From Secundilactobacillus yichangensis (lineage in GTDB: Bacteria; Bacillota; Bacilli; Lactobacillales; Lactobacillaceae), in the NCBI RefSeq assembly GCF_016861565.1, contig NZ_BOLK01000001.1:62001-126000 (forward strand): a stretch of DNA of 64,000 nucleotides. Reading direction: 5' to 3'. The notes beneath the pieces are model-generated. The model had not been told where the DNA came from. It was given only the letters and a program-made list of their open reading frames with translations, and did no database searches. Shown piece by piece: positions 1 to 8,784 of this stretch. The translations under genes were made by a program, and so were the position numbers. How positions within the stretch are numbered: position 1 is the stretch's first letter; every line of letters begins with the position of its first letter.

Positions 1-1
1 A

Positions 2-292
2 CACATTATTTTGGCTGCCATTGCGGTGATTATGGGGATTTGGCTGCAACTGACTACTAACGAGTGGCTTTGGATCACTTTGGCTATTTTCGTGGTGGTA
101 GTGGCTGAGGTTTTGAATACCGTAGTCGAGTCCATCGTTGATTTGATTGTTGACCATCACTACCATGATGAAGCCAAAAAAGCTAAGGACGTTGCCGCTG
201 GCGGTGTTTTGATTGCGGCTATTTTTGCGGTGGTGATTGGCTGTCTGATTTTTATTCCAGAACTGATACAGAAATTTAACATTCACTTATAG
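2..292 (+). CDS. dgkA: Undecaprenol/diacylglycerol kinase, 5'-truncated
   Basis: The start lies before the window; 96 C-terminal residues are visible. It is a small integral membrane kinase that phosphorylates undecaprenol (Gram-positive members) or diacylglycerol, recycling the lipid carrier of cell-wall synthesis. The DgkA signature is visible: an NTVVES-IVD segment followed by an AKDVAAG motif, between two hydrophobic helices, with a last membrane helix near the C-terminus. The stop codon lies only 14 bases before the era start, so the two are probably co-transcribed, as in many Firmicutes (ybeY-dgkA-era). The family assignment is firm; the lipid substrate is inferred from Gram-positive homologues. 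Confidence 0.9.
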   Translation, partial: HIILAAIAVIMGIWLQLTTNEWLWITLAIFVVVVAEVLNTVVESIVDLIVDHHYHDEAKKAKDVAAGGVLIAAIFAVVIGCLIFIPELIQKFNIHL

Positions 293-306
293 GAGGGAAG
301 TACATT

Positions 307-1212
307 TTGGATAATCCAAATTATCGAAGTGGTTTCGTGGCCATTGTTGGTCGGCCAAACGTCGGCAAGTCAACCTTACTAAATCGGGTGGTGGGTCAAA
401 AAGTTGCCATCATGTCCGACAAACCACAAACAACACGTAACAAGATTCAGGGAATCTACACAACGGACGATGCGCAAATTGTTTTTATTGATACGCCAGG
501 GATTCATAAACCGAAGAGCGAGCTGGGCGACTACATGATGAAGTCAGCGTTGTCTTCTTTAAATGAAGTTGACGCGGTGATCATGATGGTCAATGCAGAA
601 CAGCGGCGCGGTGCCGGCGACAATTTCATTATTGACCGCCTGAAAACAGTTAAAAAGCCGGTTTATTTAGTTGTTAATAAAATTGATCAGATCACCCCTG
701 ATGACTTGTTAGTTGTGATTGATCAGTATAAAGATGCCCTTAAGTGGCAGGAAGTATTGCCAATTTCTGCTTTGGAAGGCAACAACGTTGAAGAACTGTT
801 AAACGAGTTGGTTGGCAAGCTGCCACATGGGCCTCAGTACTATCCTGACGATCAGGTCACTGACCATCCGGAGCGATTCGTCGTTTCCGAACTGATTCGG
901 GAAAAGATTTTTCAGTTGACCCGTCAGGAAATTCCGCATTCAGTTGCGGTAGTGGTTGACAAAATGAGTCGTCAAAACGAACAGAAAATTCATGTTCAGG
1001 CGACCATCATTGTTGATCGGCCGACTCAAAAGGGAATTCTAATCGGTAAGGGCGGTTCCATGCTAAAGAAGATTGGGACGCTGGCTCGTCAGGATATTGA
1101 AAATCTGTTGGGCGATAAAGTTTACCTTGAACTTTGGGTCAAGGTTGTTCCGGGTTGGCGTGACAAATCATCAGCCTTGCAATCATACGGGTACCGTAAA
1201 GACGATTATTAG
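307..1212 (+). CDS. era: GTPase Era
   Basis: Essential GTPase that binds the 3' end of 16S rRNA and acts in 30S subunit maturation. The 301-residue product has the P-loop GRPNVGKS (residues 15-22), switch II DTPG (62-65), NKID (124-127) and a C-terminal KH domain with GKGG near residue 247. Length and domain order match the family. A TTG start is chosen because GGAGGG lies just upstream and the protein begins like other Era proteins. It sits between dgkA and recO, the conserved arrangement. Confidence 0.97.
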   Translation: MDNPNYRSGFVAIVGRPNVGKSTLLNRVVGQKVAIMSDKPQTTRNKIQGIYTTDDAQIVFIDTPGIHKPKSELGDYMMKSALSSLNEVDAVIMMVNAEQRRGAGDNFIIDRLKTVKKPVYLVVNKIDQITPDDLLVVIDQYKDALKWQEVLPISALEGNNVEELLNELVGKLPHGPQYYPDDQVTDHPERFVVSELIREKIFQLTRQEIPHSVAVVVDKMSRQNEQKIHVQATIIVDRPTQKGILIGKGGSMLKKIGTLARQDIENLLGDKVYLELWVKVVPGWRDKSSALQSYGYRKDDY

Positions 1213-1226
1213 AGTGTGGTGATACG

Positions 1227-2006
1227 ATGACTGGACAACTCATGAATTTTCATGGCATTGTCATGTATCAAAAAGAATATCGCGAACGAGATATGCTGAT
1301 TAAGTTTTTCACCGAAGAGGCTGGTAAGCGGATGTTTTTTATCCGTGGTGCCAAGAAGCGCGGGTTTAAAATGACGGCTGATTTGCTGCCATTTACTTAT
1401 GGCGTGTATGCCGGTGATATTCGTGAGCCAGGACTGTCATTTATTAATGCGGCTAAGGATACGGCTAACTTTACCAATATCGGTCAGGATATTTCTAAAA
1501 ATGCCTACGCTACTTACATCATGTCGCTGCTGGACATGGCGATTCCAGACAATCAGCTCCTCGGGGGCTGGTATCAGCGTCTGTTTCACGCTCTGTCACT
1601 GATCAATAATGGTTTAGATGAAGCCATTATAAGCAATATCTTTGAAGTTCAGATGATGAGTTTGTTTGGGGTAGAACCGAATTTGCGGCAATGCGTCATT
1701 TGCGGTCGGACGGATCTCCCCTTTGACTATTCTGAATCCTATGGGGGGCTTTTATGCCAGGCACACTGGCATTTAGACCCCAACCGGCTAGATTTAGATC
1801 AACGAACGATTTATTACCTGCGCCAGTTTTCAGCAATTGATTTAACTAAGCTGAAAACCATTAGCGTTCACGAAGAGACTAAGCAGCATTTACGTCGAGC
1901 TTTGGATATGATCTATGCAGATACGATTGGGGTCTACCCTAGGTCTAAGCGTTTCATAGATCAGATGATGAAGTGGAAACCGTTAGATAATCAAAAAAAT
2001 GAGTAA
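1227..2006 (+). CDS. recO: DNA repair protein RecO
   Basis: Recombination mediator that helps load RecA on SSB-coated single-stranded DNA together with RecR. The 259-residue protein has an N-terminal OB-fold region (residues 1-80, with the usual RE-R-D-L-KFFTEE pattern) and a C-terminal zinc site formed by C156, C159, C177 and H180. The gene starts 14 bases after era, so it belongs to the same operon, and it is closed by a strong intrinsic terminator. Assignment rests on length, zinc motif and the era-recO linkage. Confidence 0.95.
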   Translation: MTGQLMNFHGIVMYQKEYRERDMLIKFFTEEAGKRMFFIRGAKKRGFKMTADLLPFTYGVYAGDIREPGLSFINAAKDTANFTNIGQDISKNAYATYIMSLLDMAIPDNQLLGGWYQRLFHALSLINNGLDEAIISNIFEVQMMSLFGVEPNLRQCVICGRTDLPFDYSESYGGLLCQAHWHLDPNRLDLDQRTIYYLRQFSAIDLTKLKTISVHEETKQHLRRALDMIYADTIGVYPRSKRFIDQMMKWKPLDNQKNE

Positions 2007-2007
2007 A

Positions 2008-2043
2008 AAACGCCTGCAATTATATTGATTGCAGGCGTTTTTG
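2008..2043 (+). terminator. Intrinsic terminator after recO
   Basis: Perfect stem formed by AAACGCCTGCAAT and ATTGCAGGCGTTT around a short loop, followed by a T run. It ends the dgkA-era-recO operon. On the opposite strand the A run before the stem also gives a T tract, so it may also serve the convergent aldehyde dehydrogenase gene. Confidence 0.9.
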
Positions 2044-2063
2044 TGGATCAGGATTGTAATGAA

Positions 2064-3485
2064 TTAAGCTGGATCAGTTGCTACTAAACCACCGGCAACG
2101 TTATCCAAGTTTGGTTTGTCAGTTTTAACGATCAGTTGTTCGTTAACAAAGGCCATTTCACCGATATGACTCATTTCACGGCCGTAACCGGAAAGCTTAA
2201 CGCCACCGAATGGCAGTTCTGGTAAGGTCACCATGAAGTTGTTAACGAAAACCATTCCAGTTTCGATTTGAGCGGCTACTTCTGCGCCGTGGTCGGCATC
2301 GCCGGCAAAGACGATTCCGCCTAGACCATAAGGGTTGTCGTTAGCTAATTCAATAGCTTCTTCTTCAGAATGAACCTTGTAAACAGCGGCAACTGGGCCA
2401 AACATTTCTTCTGAGTACGCGGGATTATCCTTGTCGATGTCAGTCAAAATGGTTGGCATGAAGAATTGGCCTGGCAAGTCGATCGGTTCGTTGCCGTAAA
2501 CCACTTTTGCGCCGGCGGCAATTGCATCATCGACTTGTTTTTGCAGTTTATTCTTGGCCTTTTCACGGTTCATTGGCGCCAATGAAGTCTTAGGATCTAG
2601 CGGGTCGCCAGGGACAACTTTACTAAATTTCTCCTTTAAGCCGTCAACAAATTGGTCATAAACGTTGTCCATCACGATGAAACGCTTGGATGAAGTACAT
2701 ACTTGACCAGCATTATAGAGACGGGCACGCCATGCAATGTCAATGACGTCGTCCATGTTGGCATCGTCTAGCACGATAAATGGGTCCATCCCACCAAGTT
2801 CCATAGTGTTCTTCTTGAGGTTCTTGCCGGCCGCACCAGCAACCGCAGTACCGCCCCGTTCTGAACCAGTCAGTGCGACACCTTGAACCCGTGGATCTTC
2901 AATGGCCTCGGTGACTTTATCGTATGACAGGAAGAGGTTAGTTAGTGATCCTTCTGGCGCGCCGGCTTCAGCAACCACGTCGGCGAACATTTGTGCACTG
3001 GCAGGTGTATTGGCAGCGTGCTTTAAAATCATTGGGTTACCCACGATAAAGTTCGGCGCGAACACCCGCATAATTTGGTAGTAAGGGAAGTTCCATGGTT
3101 CTACCATCATGACGATACCCGTTGCTGAATGACGAATTTCAGCTTCACCCGTAGCAATGGTATCAATTTTTTCAGGGGTCAGGATTTCTTCACCGTGGTC
3201 AGCGAACCAGTCGGCGATAATGGCGCATAGTTCAACTTCGCCTTCGGATTCGCGAAGTAGTTTACCCATGTCGATGGTGCAGGTTCGTGCTAGTTCTGCG
3301 GAATGTTCACGTAACTTAGCGGCAACGTTGTGTAAAATAGCGGCCCGTTCCGCTACCGGCTGCTTTTTGTTTTGTTTGTAAAGCGCGTGACCAGTTGCTA
3401 GCGCAGCCTGTAATTCAGCTTCAGTAGTATAAGCATATTCTTTGACGGCTTCATTGTTATAGGGATTAATAGTTGCATAAGCCAT
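2064..3485 (-). CDS. NAD(P)-dependent aldehyde dehydrogenase, likely succinate-semialdehyde dehydrogenase
   Basis: 473-residue cytosolic aldehyde dehydrogenase that oxidises an aldehyde to an acid with NAD(P)+. Visible family features are the EPWNFP segment (129-134), TGS (206-208), the general base E229 in MELGG, the catalytic C263 in GQVCTSS, and the PFGG-V-SGYGRE C-terminal motif. The overall pattern resembles the short Sad/YneI-type succinate-semialdehyde dehydrogenases common in lactobacilli, but the substrate cannot be read from sequence. An AAAGGAGG ribosome binding site precedes the ATG. The gene faces away from an MFS exporter and converges on recO, so it is an insertion into the recO-glyQS backbone and is probably monocistronic. 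Confidence 0.88.
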   Translation of the reverse strand: MAYATINPYNNEAVKEYAYTTEAELQAALATGHALYKQNKKQPVAERAAILHNVAAKLREHSAELARTCTIDMGKLLRESEGEVELCAIIADWFADHGEEILTPEKIDTIATGEAEIRHSATGIVMMVEPWNFPYYQIMRVFAPNFIVGNPMILKHAANTPASAQMFADVVAEAGAPEGSLTNLFLSYDKVTEAIEDPRVQGVALTGSERGGTAVAGAAGKNLKKNTMELGGMDPFIVLDDANMDDVIDIAWRARLYNAGQVCTSSKRFIVMDNVYDQFVDGLKEKFSKVVPGDPLDPKTSLAPMNREKAKNKLQKQVDDAIAAGAKVVYGNEPIDLPGQFFMPTILTDIDKDNPAYSEEMFGPVAAVYKVHSEEEAIELANDNPYGLGGIVFAGDADHGAEVAAQIETGMVFVNNFMVTLPELPFGGVKLSGYGREMSHIGEMAFVNEQLIVKTDKPNLDNVAGGLVATDPA

Positions 3486-3567
3486 TTGAAAATTCCTCCT
3501 TTTAATTCGTAAGAAAAATTGTCATAAATAAATTGGTAAACCCAAAAATGAACTTTGATACGATATT

Positions 3568-3596
3568 AAAAATACACTTCATTGGAGCATTTTACA
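3568..3596 (-). promoter_or_regulatory. Candidate promoter of the aldehyde dehydrogenase gene
   Basis: On the minus strand TTGTAA and TATTTT are separated by 17 bases, about 80 bases before the start codon. The -10 match is modest. Confidence 0.35.
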
Positions 3597-3660
3597 ATAG
3601 TCTAGCTTGTGATTTTAATTTCAAAATAGCTTTATGGCAATTAAAGAGCGCTTAACTATA

Positions 3661-3698
3661 TTCACAAAATAAGCAATTAAGATAAAACAGTTTGTGAA
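3661..3698. repeat. Inverted repeat TTCACAAA / TTTGTGAA in a divergent intergenic region
   Basis: Two exact 8-bp arms with 22 bases between them (centre distance 30 bp, about three helical turns) lie between the divergently transcribed aldehyde dehydrogenase and MFS genes, just upstream of the MFS promoter candidate. This looks like a paired operator. Each arm resembles a Rex half-site (TTGTGA), but the spacing is not that of a normal Rex box. The rest of the roughly 350-base gap is AT-rich with no gene. Confidence 0.4.
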
Positions 3699-3710
3699 AG
3701 CAACTGATTT

Positions 3711-3740
3711 TTGTGTGATAAATTATAAAATTGGTATAGT
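3711..3740 (+). promoter_or_regulatory. Candidate promoter of the MFS exporter gene
   Basis: TTGTGT and TATAGT separated by 18 bases, about 100 bases upstream of the start codon at 3839. Confidence 0.4.
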
Positions 3741-3838
3741 TTATCATAAAAGTCTTTTTTAACGTGAGCTTTAACGCACCCTAAATCTTAAATACCAGTT
3801 ATAATCAGGCCAATAAGAGTAGATTGGGGGTTGTCAAA

Positions 3839-5248
3839 ATGAGCGAAACTCAGCCACGACGGTGGTGGATCCTGCTCTCTATCGGGATTTTTGCCTTTAT
3901 GAGCAACTTGGATTCCAGCATCGTTAACGTTGCCATGCCAGTGATGGCGAAGCAGCTGGTCATTCCCATGAATAAAATTGAATGGGTGGTGTCCATTTAT
4001 TTGATCGTGGTTAGCGCGTTATTGCTATTTTTCGGTAAATTAGGTGATATGTACGGTAAAATTAAAGTTTTTCGAATTGGCACAGCCATTTTTATCATTG
4101 GGTCTTTCATTTCAGGGCTGCAGTGGACCTTTGAGCTTTTACTGCTGGGCCGGGTGATACAGGGGATTGGTTCGGCGATGACTTTATCTAACACTTATGG
4201 CATCACTACCGCAACGTTTAATCTAAAGGAACGTGGCAAAGCCATGGGATTGATTGGCACCTTCGTGTCCTTTGGTGCAGTTGCCGGCCCAGGGGTTGGC
4301 GGACTAGTGCTGTCTCATTTTAGCTGGGGATACATTTTTTGGATCAACGTTCCACTAGGCATTTTTGCGATTATTCTTGGTCAAATTGTCTTGCCTAAAT
4401 CGATGCCAGAATCAGCGGATAGAAAAATCGATTGGCCGGGCTCGGTTTCTTTTGCGCTATTGATCGTCAGTCTGTTTCTCGCCATTTTCTGGGGACAAGA
4501 GGTGGGGTATTTCACTGCGGTACCGCTATCTGGTTACGTGATTGCCGTGGTTTCAGTCGTTTGGTTTATCAGTGCTGAACGCCACAGTACTGCACCCTTA
4601 ATGCCACTGAGTATTTTCAAAATTAAGCCGTTCTCCTATGGTATCGGCGCCGCTATTTTAATTTTCTTATCCAACTTTTTTACGGTTGTTCTCATGCCAT
4701 TTTATTTAGAGGATGCCCGCGGTTTAAGTGCTGGGCAGGCCGGCTTACTGATGATTATCTTTCCAGTGGTAACGATGATTGCGGGGCCAATCGGTGGGGT
4801 GTTAGCCGACCGCTTTAACCCTGCCAAAATTGTGACGCTGGGACTGAGTACCGTGGCGCTGTCGCAATTAGGTTACTGGTTCTTAGACCTTCACAGCTCG
4901 CTGTGGGTCTACGGTGCCATCACGGTGATCATGGCGACTGGCACCGGTTTATTTCAATCCCCAAACAGCGATATCGTCATGTCCGTAGTGGACAAGGACC
5001 AGCTTGGCAGTGCCGGCAGTATTAACGCCTTGGCACGGAATGTCGGCATGGTGTCCGGCACTGCGTTATCCACCACGGTACTATTCAGCGTCATGAGTTT
5101 TATCGCCCACACTAAGGTCACTACGTATCTACCAAATCAGCCGCAATTATTTATTTCGGGTATGCACGTGGCTTTTACTGGATCGTTTATTTTCATTGTT
5201 TTAGCAATTCTGCTTTCTTTAAAGCAGGGGGAGCTGGACTTAAAGTAA
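3839..5248 (+). CDS. MFS multidrug exporter, DHA2 family (14 TM)
   Basis: 469-residue polytopic membrane protein of the drug:H+ antiporter-2 (EmrB/QacA-like) family. Evidence is the opening LDSSIVNVAMP segment of TM1, the GKLGDMYGK loop between TM2 and TM3 (motif A), the GRVIQGIG region in TM4 and the GAVAGPGVGG motif C in TM5, plus length for 14 helices. The ATG at 3839 is preferred over an in-frame TTG at 3824 because the GGGGGTT ribosome binding site overlaps the latter's first codons. The substrate is unknown. It is divergent from the aldehyde dehydrogenase and precedes the T-box of glyQS. Confidence 0.85.
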   Translation: MSETQPRRWWILLSIGIFAFMSNLDSSIVNVAMPVMAKQLVIPMNKIEWVVSIYLIVVSALLLFFGKLGDMYGKIKVFRIGTAIFIIGSFISGLQWTFELLLLGRVIQGIGSAMTLSNTYGITTATFNLKERGKAMGLIGTFVSFGAVAGPGVGGLVLSHFSWGYIFWINVPLGIFAIILGQIVLPKSMPESADRKIDWPGSVSFALLIVSLFLAIFWGQEVGYFTAVPLSGYVIAVVSVVWFISAERHSTAPLMPLSIFKIKPFSYGIGAAILIFLSNFFTVVLMPFYLEDARGLSAGQAGLLMIIFPVVTMIAGPIGGVLADRFNPAKIVTLGLSTVALSQLGYWFLDLHSSLWVYGAITVIMATGTGLFQSPNSDIVMSVVDKDQLGSAGSINALARNVGMVSGTALSTTVLFSVMSFIAHTKVTTYLPNQPQLFISGMHVAFTGSFIFIVLAILLSLKQGELDLK

Positions 5249-5262
5249 TTCGTTAGTTGAGA

Positions 5263-5291
5263 TTGACTTTTATTTTGCAGACGCTTAAAAT
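5263..5291 (+). promoter_or_regulatory. Promoter of the glyQS T-box transcript
   Basis: TTGACT and TAAAAT separated by 17 bases; the expected start near 5298 is just upstream of the T-box stem I. Confidence 0.7.
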
Positions 5292-5317
5292 AATGGGGAA
5301 TTGAATAGTGATTGGCA

Positions 5318-5512
5318 ATGAAAAAAGAGGGTTGGTTTAACGGTCAAACAGCGACTTCGGAATAGGTGCAAGCCGAAGTGACCGTGAATCAATTGGCACT
5401 TTTCGAGCTGATGCAAACGAAGCTGCTGGGGTCACCCAGAAGTAGGGTGGAACCGCGAAATATAACTTTCGTCCCTATGTAGGTCTATCAGACTACATTG
5501 GGACGTTTTTTT
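5318..5512 (+). promoter_or_regulatory. Glycine T-box riboswitch
   Basis: tRNA-sensing leader that lets transcription proceed into glyQS when uncharged tRNA-Gly accumulates. The T-box core AGGGTGGAACCGCG is at 5444-5457. Stem I can be drawn with helices TTGGTT (5332-5337) / AATCAA (5387-5392) and ACGGTCA / TGACCGT. The 3' side of its internal loop then exposes GGC at 5395-5397, a glycine codon in the specifier position. The TGGA in the T-box can pair with a UCCA acceptor end, as expected for tRNA-Gly. A terminator hairpin (CGTCCC-ATGTAG to CTACAT-GGGACG then T7) is at about 5470-5512. Specifier assignment is from manual folding. Confidence 0.92.
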
Positions 5513-5561
5513 GTGCCGTTTGTCTCTCATCATTGCCGTCACACAATAGGAGGATATAGTT

Positions 5562-6488
5562 TTGACCAAGAAATTGTCAATGCAACAAATCATCTTGACC
5601 TTGCAGCAATATTGGTCCGCACAAGGCTGCATGCTGATGCAGGCTTACGATACGGAAAAGGGTGCCGGGACCATGAGCCCGTACACCTTTTTGCGGGCAA
5701 TCGGCCCAGAGCCTTGGAACGCGGCTTACGTAGAACCATCACGGCGGCCAGCGGATGGCCGGTATGCTGAAAACCCCAACCGGTTATATCAACACCACCA
5801 GTTCCAAGTTGTGATGAAGCCCTCACCAGAAAACATTCAGGACCTGTATTTAAACAGTTTAAAAGAATTGGGTATCGATCCTTTGGAACACGATATTCGG
5901 TTCGTTGAAGATAACTGGGAGAACCCTTCAATGGGCTGTGCCGGTGTTGGTTGGGAAGTTTGGCTTGATGGGATGGAAGTCTCTCAATTCACCTATTTCC
6001 AAATCGTTGGCGGCCTGGAAGTGGATCCTGTCACATCAGAAATCACTTACGGTCTCGAACGGCTGGCTTCGTACATCCAAGACGTTGACAGTGTCTTCGA
6101 TTTGGAATGGGGCGATGGTGTCATGTATGGTGACATTTTCCGGGAACCCGAAATCGAACACTCAACTTACAGTTTTGAAAAGAGCAACCAAGAGATGCTG
6201 CTGCAGATGTTTGATGATTATGAAGGCGAAGCTAAAAAGCAGATTGCTAACGGCTTAGTGCACCCAGCTTACGACTACATTTTGAAGTGTTCACACACCT
6301 TTAACCTGTTGGACGCTCGCGGTGCCGTTTCCGTTACTGAACGGGCCGGTTATCTGTCTCGGATTCGCCGAATGGCACACTCTGTTGCGAGAGCCTTTGT
6401 TGCTAAACGAAAAGAATTCGGCTTCCCGTTGATCAAAGACGAGAAAAAACGGCAAGCATTATTAGCAGACGGGGAGGACAAGAAGTAA
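5562..6488 (+). CDS. glyQ: Glycyl-tRNA synthetase alpha subunit
   Basis: 308-residue catalytic subunit of the bacterial alpha2-beta2 glycyl-tRNA synthetase, charging tRNA-Gly with glycine in the cytosol. The family segments [32 protein letters not shown] and [18 protein letters not shown] are all present. The TTG start follows AGGAGG by eight bases and gives the expected N-terminus. The stop codon overlaps the glyS start by one base (TAATG), so the subunits are translationally coupled, and both are controlled by the upstream T-box. Confidence 0.97.
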   Translation: MTKKLSMQQIILTLQQYWSAQGCMLMQAYDTEKGAGTMSPYTFLRAIGPEPWNAAYVEPSRRPADGRYAENPNRLYQHHQFQVVMKPSPENIQDLYLNSLKELGIDPLEHDIRFVEDNWENPSMGCAGVGWEVWLDGMEVSQFTYFQIVGGLEVDPVTSEITYGLERLASYIQDVDSVFDLEWGDGVMYGDIFREPEIEHSTYSFEKSNQEMLLQMFDDYEGEAKKQIANGLVHPAYDYILKCSHTFNLLDARGAVSVTERAGYLSRIRRMAHSVARAFVAKRKEFGFPLIKDEKKRQALLADGEDKK

Positions 6489-8560
6489 TGGCACATACAT
6501 TTTTACTTGAAATTGGTTTGGAAGAGATGCCTGCTCACGTTGTGACCCCAAGCATCAAACAATTAGTTCAAAAAACCAAGAAGTACCTCAAAGATGAACG
6601 CATCAGTTTTGATGACATCACACCGTTTTCAACACCACGTCGATTAGCTATTCAAATTAGTGGCTTAGCTGACAAACAGCCGGACGTTGACAAAGAAGTC
6701 AAGGGACCCGCTAAGAAAATTGCCTTGGATAAGGATGGCAACTGGTCCAAAGCCGCCCAAGGATTCACTCGCGGCCAAGGGGTTACGGTGGACGACATCA
6801 CCTTTAAAGAATTAAAGGGTACGGAATACGTCTACGTTCAAAAACACATTGCTGGTCAATCAGTAGAATCAGTCTTAGCTGGTTTGAAGGACGTCGTTAC
6901 TGGCATGACTTTCCCAACCATGATGAAGTGGGGCAGTTACCACTTTGAATACATTCGCCCAATCAAGTGGCTGGTAGCTTTGTTAGACGACAAGGTCATT
7001 CCGTTCCAAATCTTGGATATTAAAACCGACCGCAAAACTCGCGGCCACCGGTTCTTAGGCAAGACCATCACCTTGGCCAACGCCACCGATTACGAAGACG
7101 CCTTGAACAGTGAATTCGTCATTGCTGATGCTAAGAAGCGGAAAGCTAAGATTCAGGCTCAGATCGAAAAAATCGCTGCCGACAATAACTGGGTGATCAA
7201 GCTGAACCCTGATTTGTTGGAGGAAGTTAACAACTTGGTTGAATGGCCAACTGCCTTTACCGGCGGTTTTGATGAGAAGTACCTGGCCATTCCAGACGAA
7301 GTGCTGATCACTTCTATGCGTGATCACCAACGGTTCTTCTACGTTCTGGATCAAAACGGCAAGCTATTGCCGCACTTTGTTTCCGTTCGTAATGGAAATG
7401 CCGATCACATTCAAAATGTGGTTGCCGGTAACGAACGGGTGTTAGCAGCCCGTTTGGCCGATGCCATGTTCTTCTATGAAGAAGATCAAAGGCAGACCGT
7501 TGAAGACTACGTTGAACGGCTGAAGGCTGTCAGCTTCCACGACAAGATCAGTACCATGTACGACAAGATGCAACGGGTTGCTGTCATTGCCGAAAACCTG
7601 GGTAAGAAACTTGGCTTAGACGATACGCAGATCAAGGACCTTGTTCGGGCTGCTCACATCTACAAGTTTGACCTAGTTACCGGCATGGTTGGTGAATTTG
7701 CTGAATTGCAAGGGGTCATGGGTGAGAAGTACGCCTTATTGAACGGCGAAAACCCAGTGGTCGCTCAAGCAATCCGCGAACACTACATGCCAATTTCAGC
7801 CGATGGCGATTTACCAGAATCCACCGTTGGTGCTGTCTTAGCCATTGCCGATAAGATCGACAGTATTTTGACCTTCTTCGCTGCTGGTATGATTCCAAGC
7901 GGTTCTAACGACCCATACGCTTTGCGTCGTCAAGCGACTGGAATCGTGCGGATTATCCGTACCAACAAGTGGCACTTTAACCAGCAGATGGTGGAAGACG
8001 CCATTGCTGCTGAAACTAGTGCTAACGTGGCACCTGATCTGGATCAAAAGGCTCAAGTCAAAGCCGTTGGCGACTTCCTGCGTGACCGGATTAAAGTCAC
8101 CTTACTGGGTGAAAAAGTTAAGCACGATATCGTGGATGCTGTCATCGGTGGACCAAACACCGACCTGCTGGACAACTTCACCACTGCTCAAGTATTGAGC
8201 GATCATCAAAACGACGATGACTTTAAGGGCACGATTGAAGCCTTAACCCGGGTTCTGCGGATTGCGCAGAAGGCAGATAAGAGCAAGCTGACTGCCGTTG
8301 ATACCAGCTTATTTGATAACGACAGTGAACCAAAGCTTCACGATGCCGTTGATAAGGTTGCTAAACAGGCACCAGACATGGATATTTCCGCTTACTACGA
8401 TGCTTTGGCCGCTTTGAAGACCGTCATTAACGACTACTTCGACGCAACCATGGTTATGGCCGATGACGAGAAGGTTAAGAATAATCGTCTTAGCCAGTTA
8501 AGTCAGTTATCCGATTTGATCTTGCACCTTGGCGACCTCAACCAGTTGATCGTTAAGTAA
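6488..8560 (+). CDS. glyS: Glycyl-tRNA synthetase beta subunit
   Basis: 690-residue tRNA-binding beta subunit of glycyl-tRNA synthetase. It begins with the characteristic LLEIGLEEMPA segment, contains FSTPRRLA (about residue 51), the MKWG region near 150, and a C-terminal anticodon-binding region. Length is that expected of the family (about 690). It overlaps glyQ by one base and shares its T-box regulated transcript. The codon and base use match the neighbouring housekeeping genes. Confidence 0.96.
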   Translation: MAHTFLLEIGLEEMPAHVVTPSIKQLVQKTKKYLKDERISFDDITPFSTPRRLAIQISGLADKQPDVDKEVKGPAKKIALDKDGNWSKAAQGFTRGQGVTVDDITFKELKGTEYVYVQKHIAGQSVESVLAGLKDVVTGMTFPTMMKWGSYHFEYIRPIKWLVALLDDKVIPFQILDIKTDRKTRGHRFLGKTITLANATDYEDALNSEFVIADAKKRKAKIQAQIEKIAADNNWVIKLNPDLLEEVNNLVEWPTAFTGGFDEKYLAIPDEVLITSMRDHQRFFYVLDQNGKLLPHFVSVRNGNADHIQNVVAGNERVLAARLADAMFFYEEDQRQTVEDYVERLKAVSFHDKISTMYDKMQRVAVIAENLGKKLGLDDTQIKDLVRAAHIYKFDLVTGMVGEFAELQGVMGEKYALLNGENPVVAQAIREHYMPISADGDLPESTVGAVLAIADKIDSILTFFAAGMIPSGSNDPYALRRQATGIVRIIRTNKWHFNQQMVEDAIAAETSANVAPDLDQKAQVKAVGDFLRDRIKVTLLGEKVKHDIVDAVIGGPNTDLLDNFTTAQVLSDHQNDDDFKGTIEALTRVLRIAQKADKSKLTAVDTSLFDNDSEPKLHDAVDKVAKQAPDMDISAYYDALAALKTVINDYFDATMVMADDEKVKNNRLSQLSQLSDLILHLGDLNQLIVK

Positions 8561-8603
8561 ACAATTGGTCTAAAGCACTTCTAGCACAGTCTGGCAGTGT
8601 TGC

Positions 8604-8631
8604 TCGACAATGATGTTAAAAGTGATATAAT
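8604..8631 (+). promoter_or_regulatory. Candidate promoter between glyS and its downstream terminator
   Basis: TCGACA and a perfect TATAAT separated by 16 bases. The predicted start (about 8638) is only about 27 bases before the terminator stem at 8665, so a transcript from here would be about 60 nt and non-coding unless it reads through. Confidence 0.4.
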
Positions 8632-8664
8632 TAAGTTACGCTATTAATGAAACTGAAATCAAAT

Positions 8665-8700
8665 ACCAGCTTGAGCGGCGGAGGCTCAAGCTGGTTTTTT
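8665..8700 (+). terminator. Intrinsic terminator downstream of glyS
   Basis: Perfect 12-bp stem ACCAGCTTGAGC / GCTCAAGCTGGT followed by T6. Confidence 0.9.
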
Positions 8701-8784
8701 GTGCATAATTTTTCTGGTAGTCGTTAAAAATGTTAGAATTAACTCGTGAAATGAATTTGATCGATCCTACAGGGAGGAAAAGCA

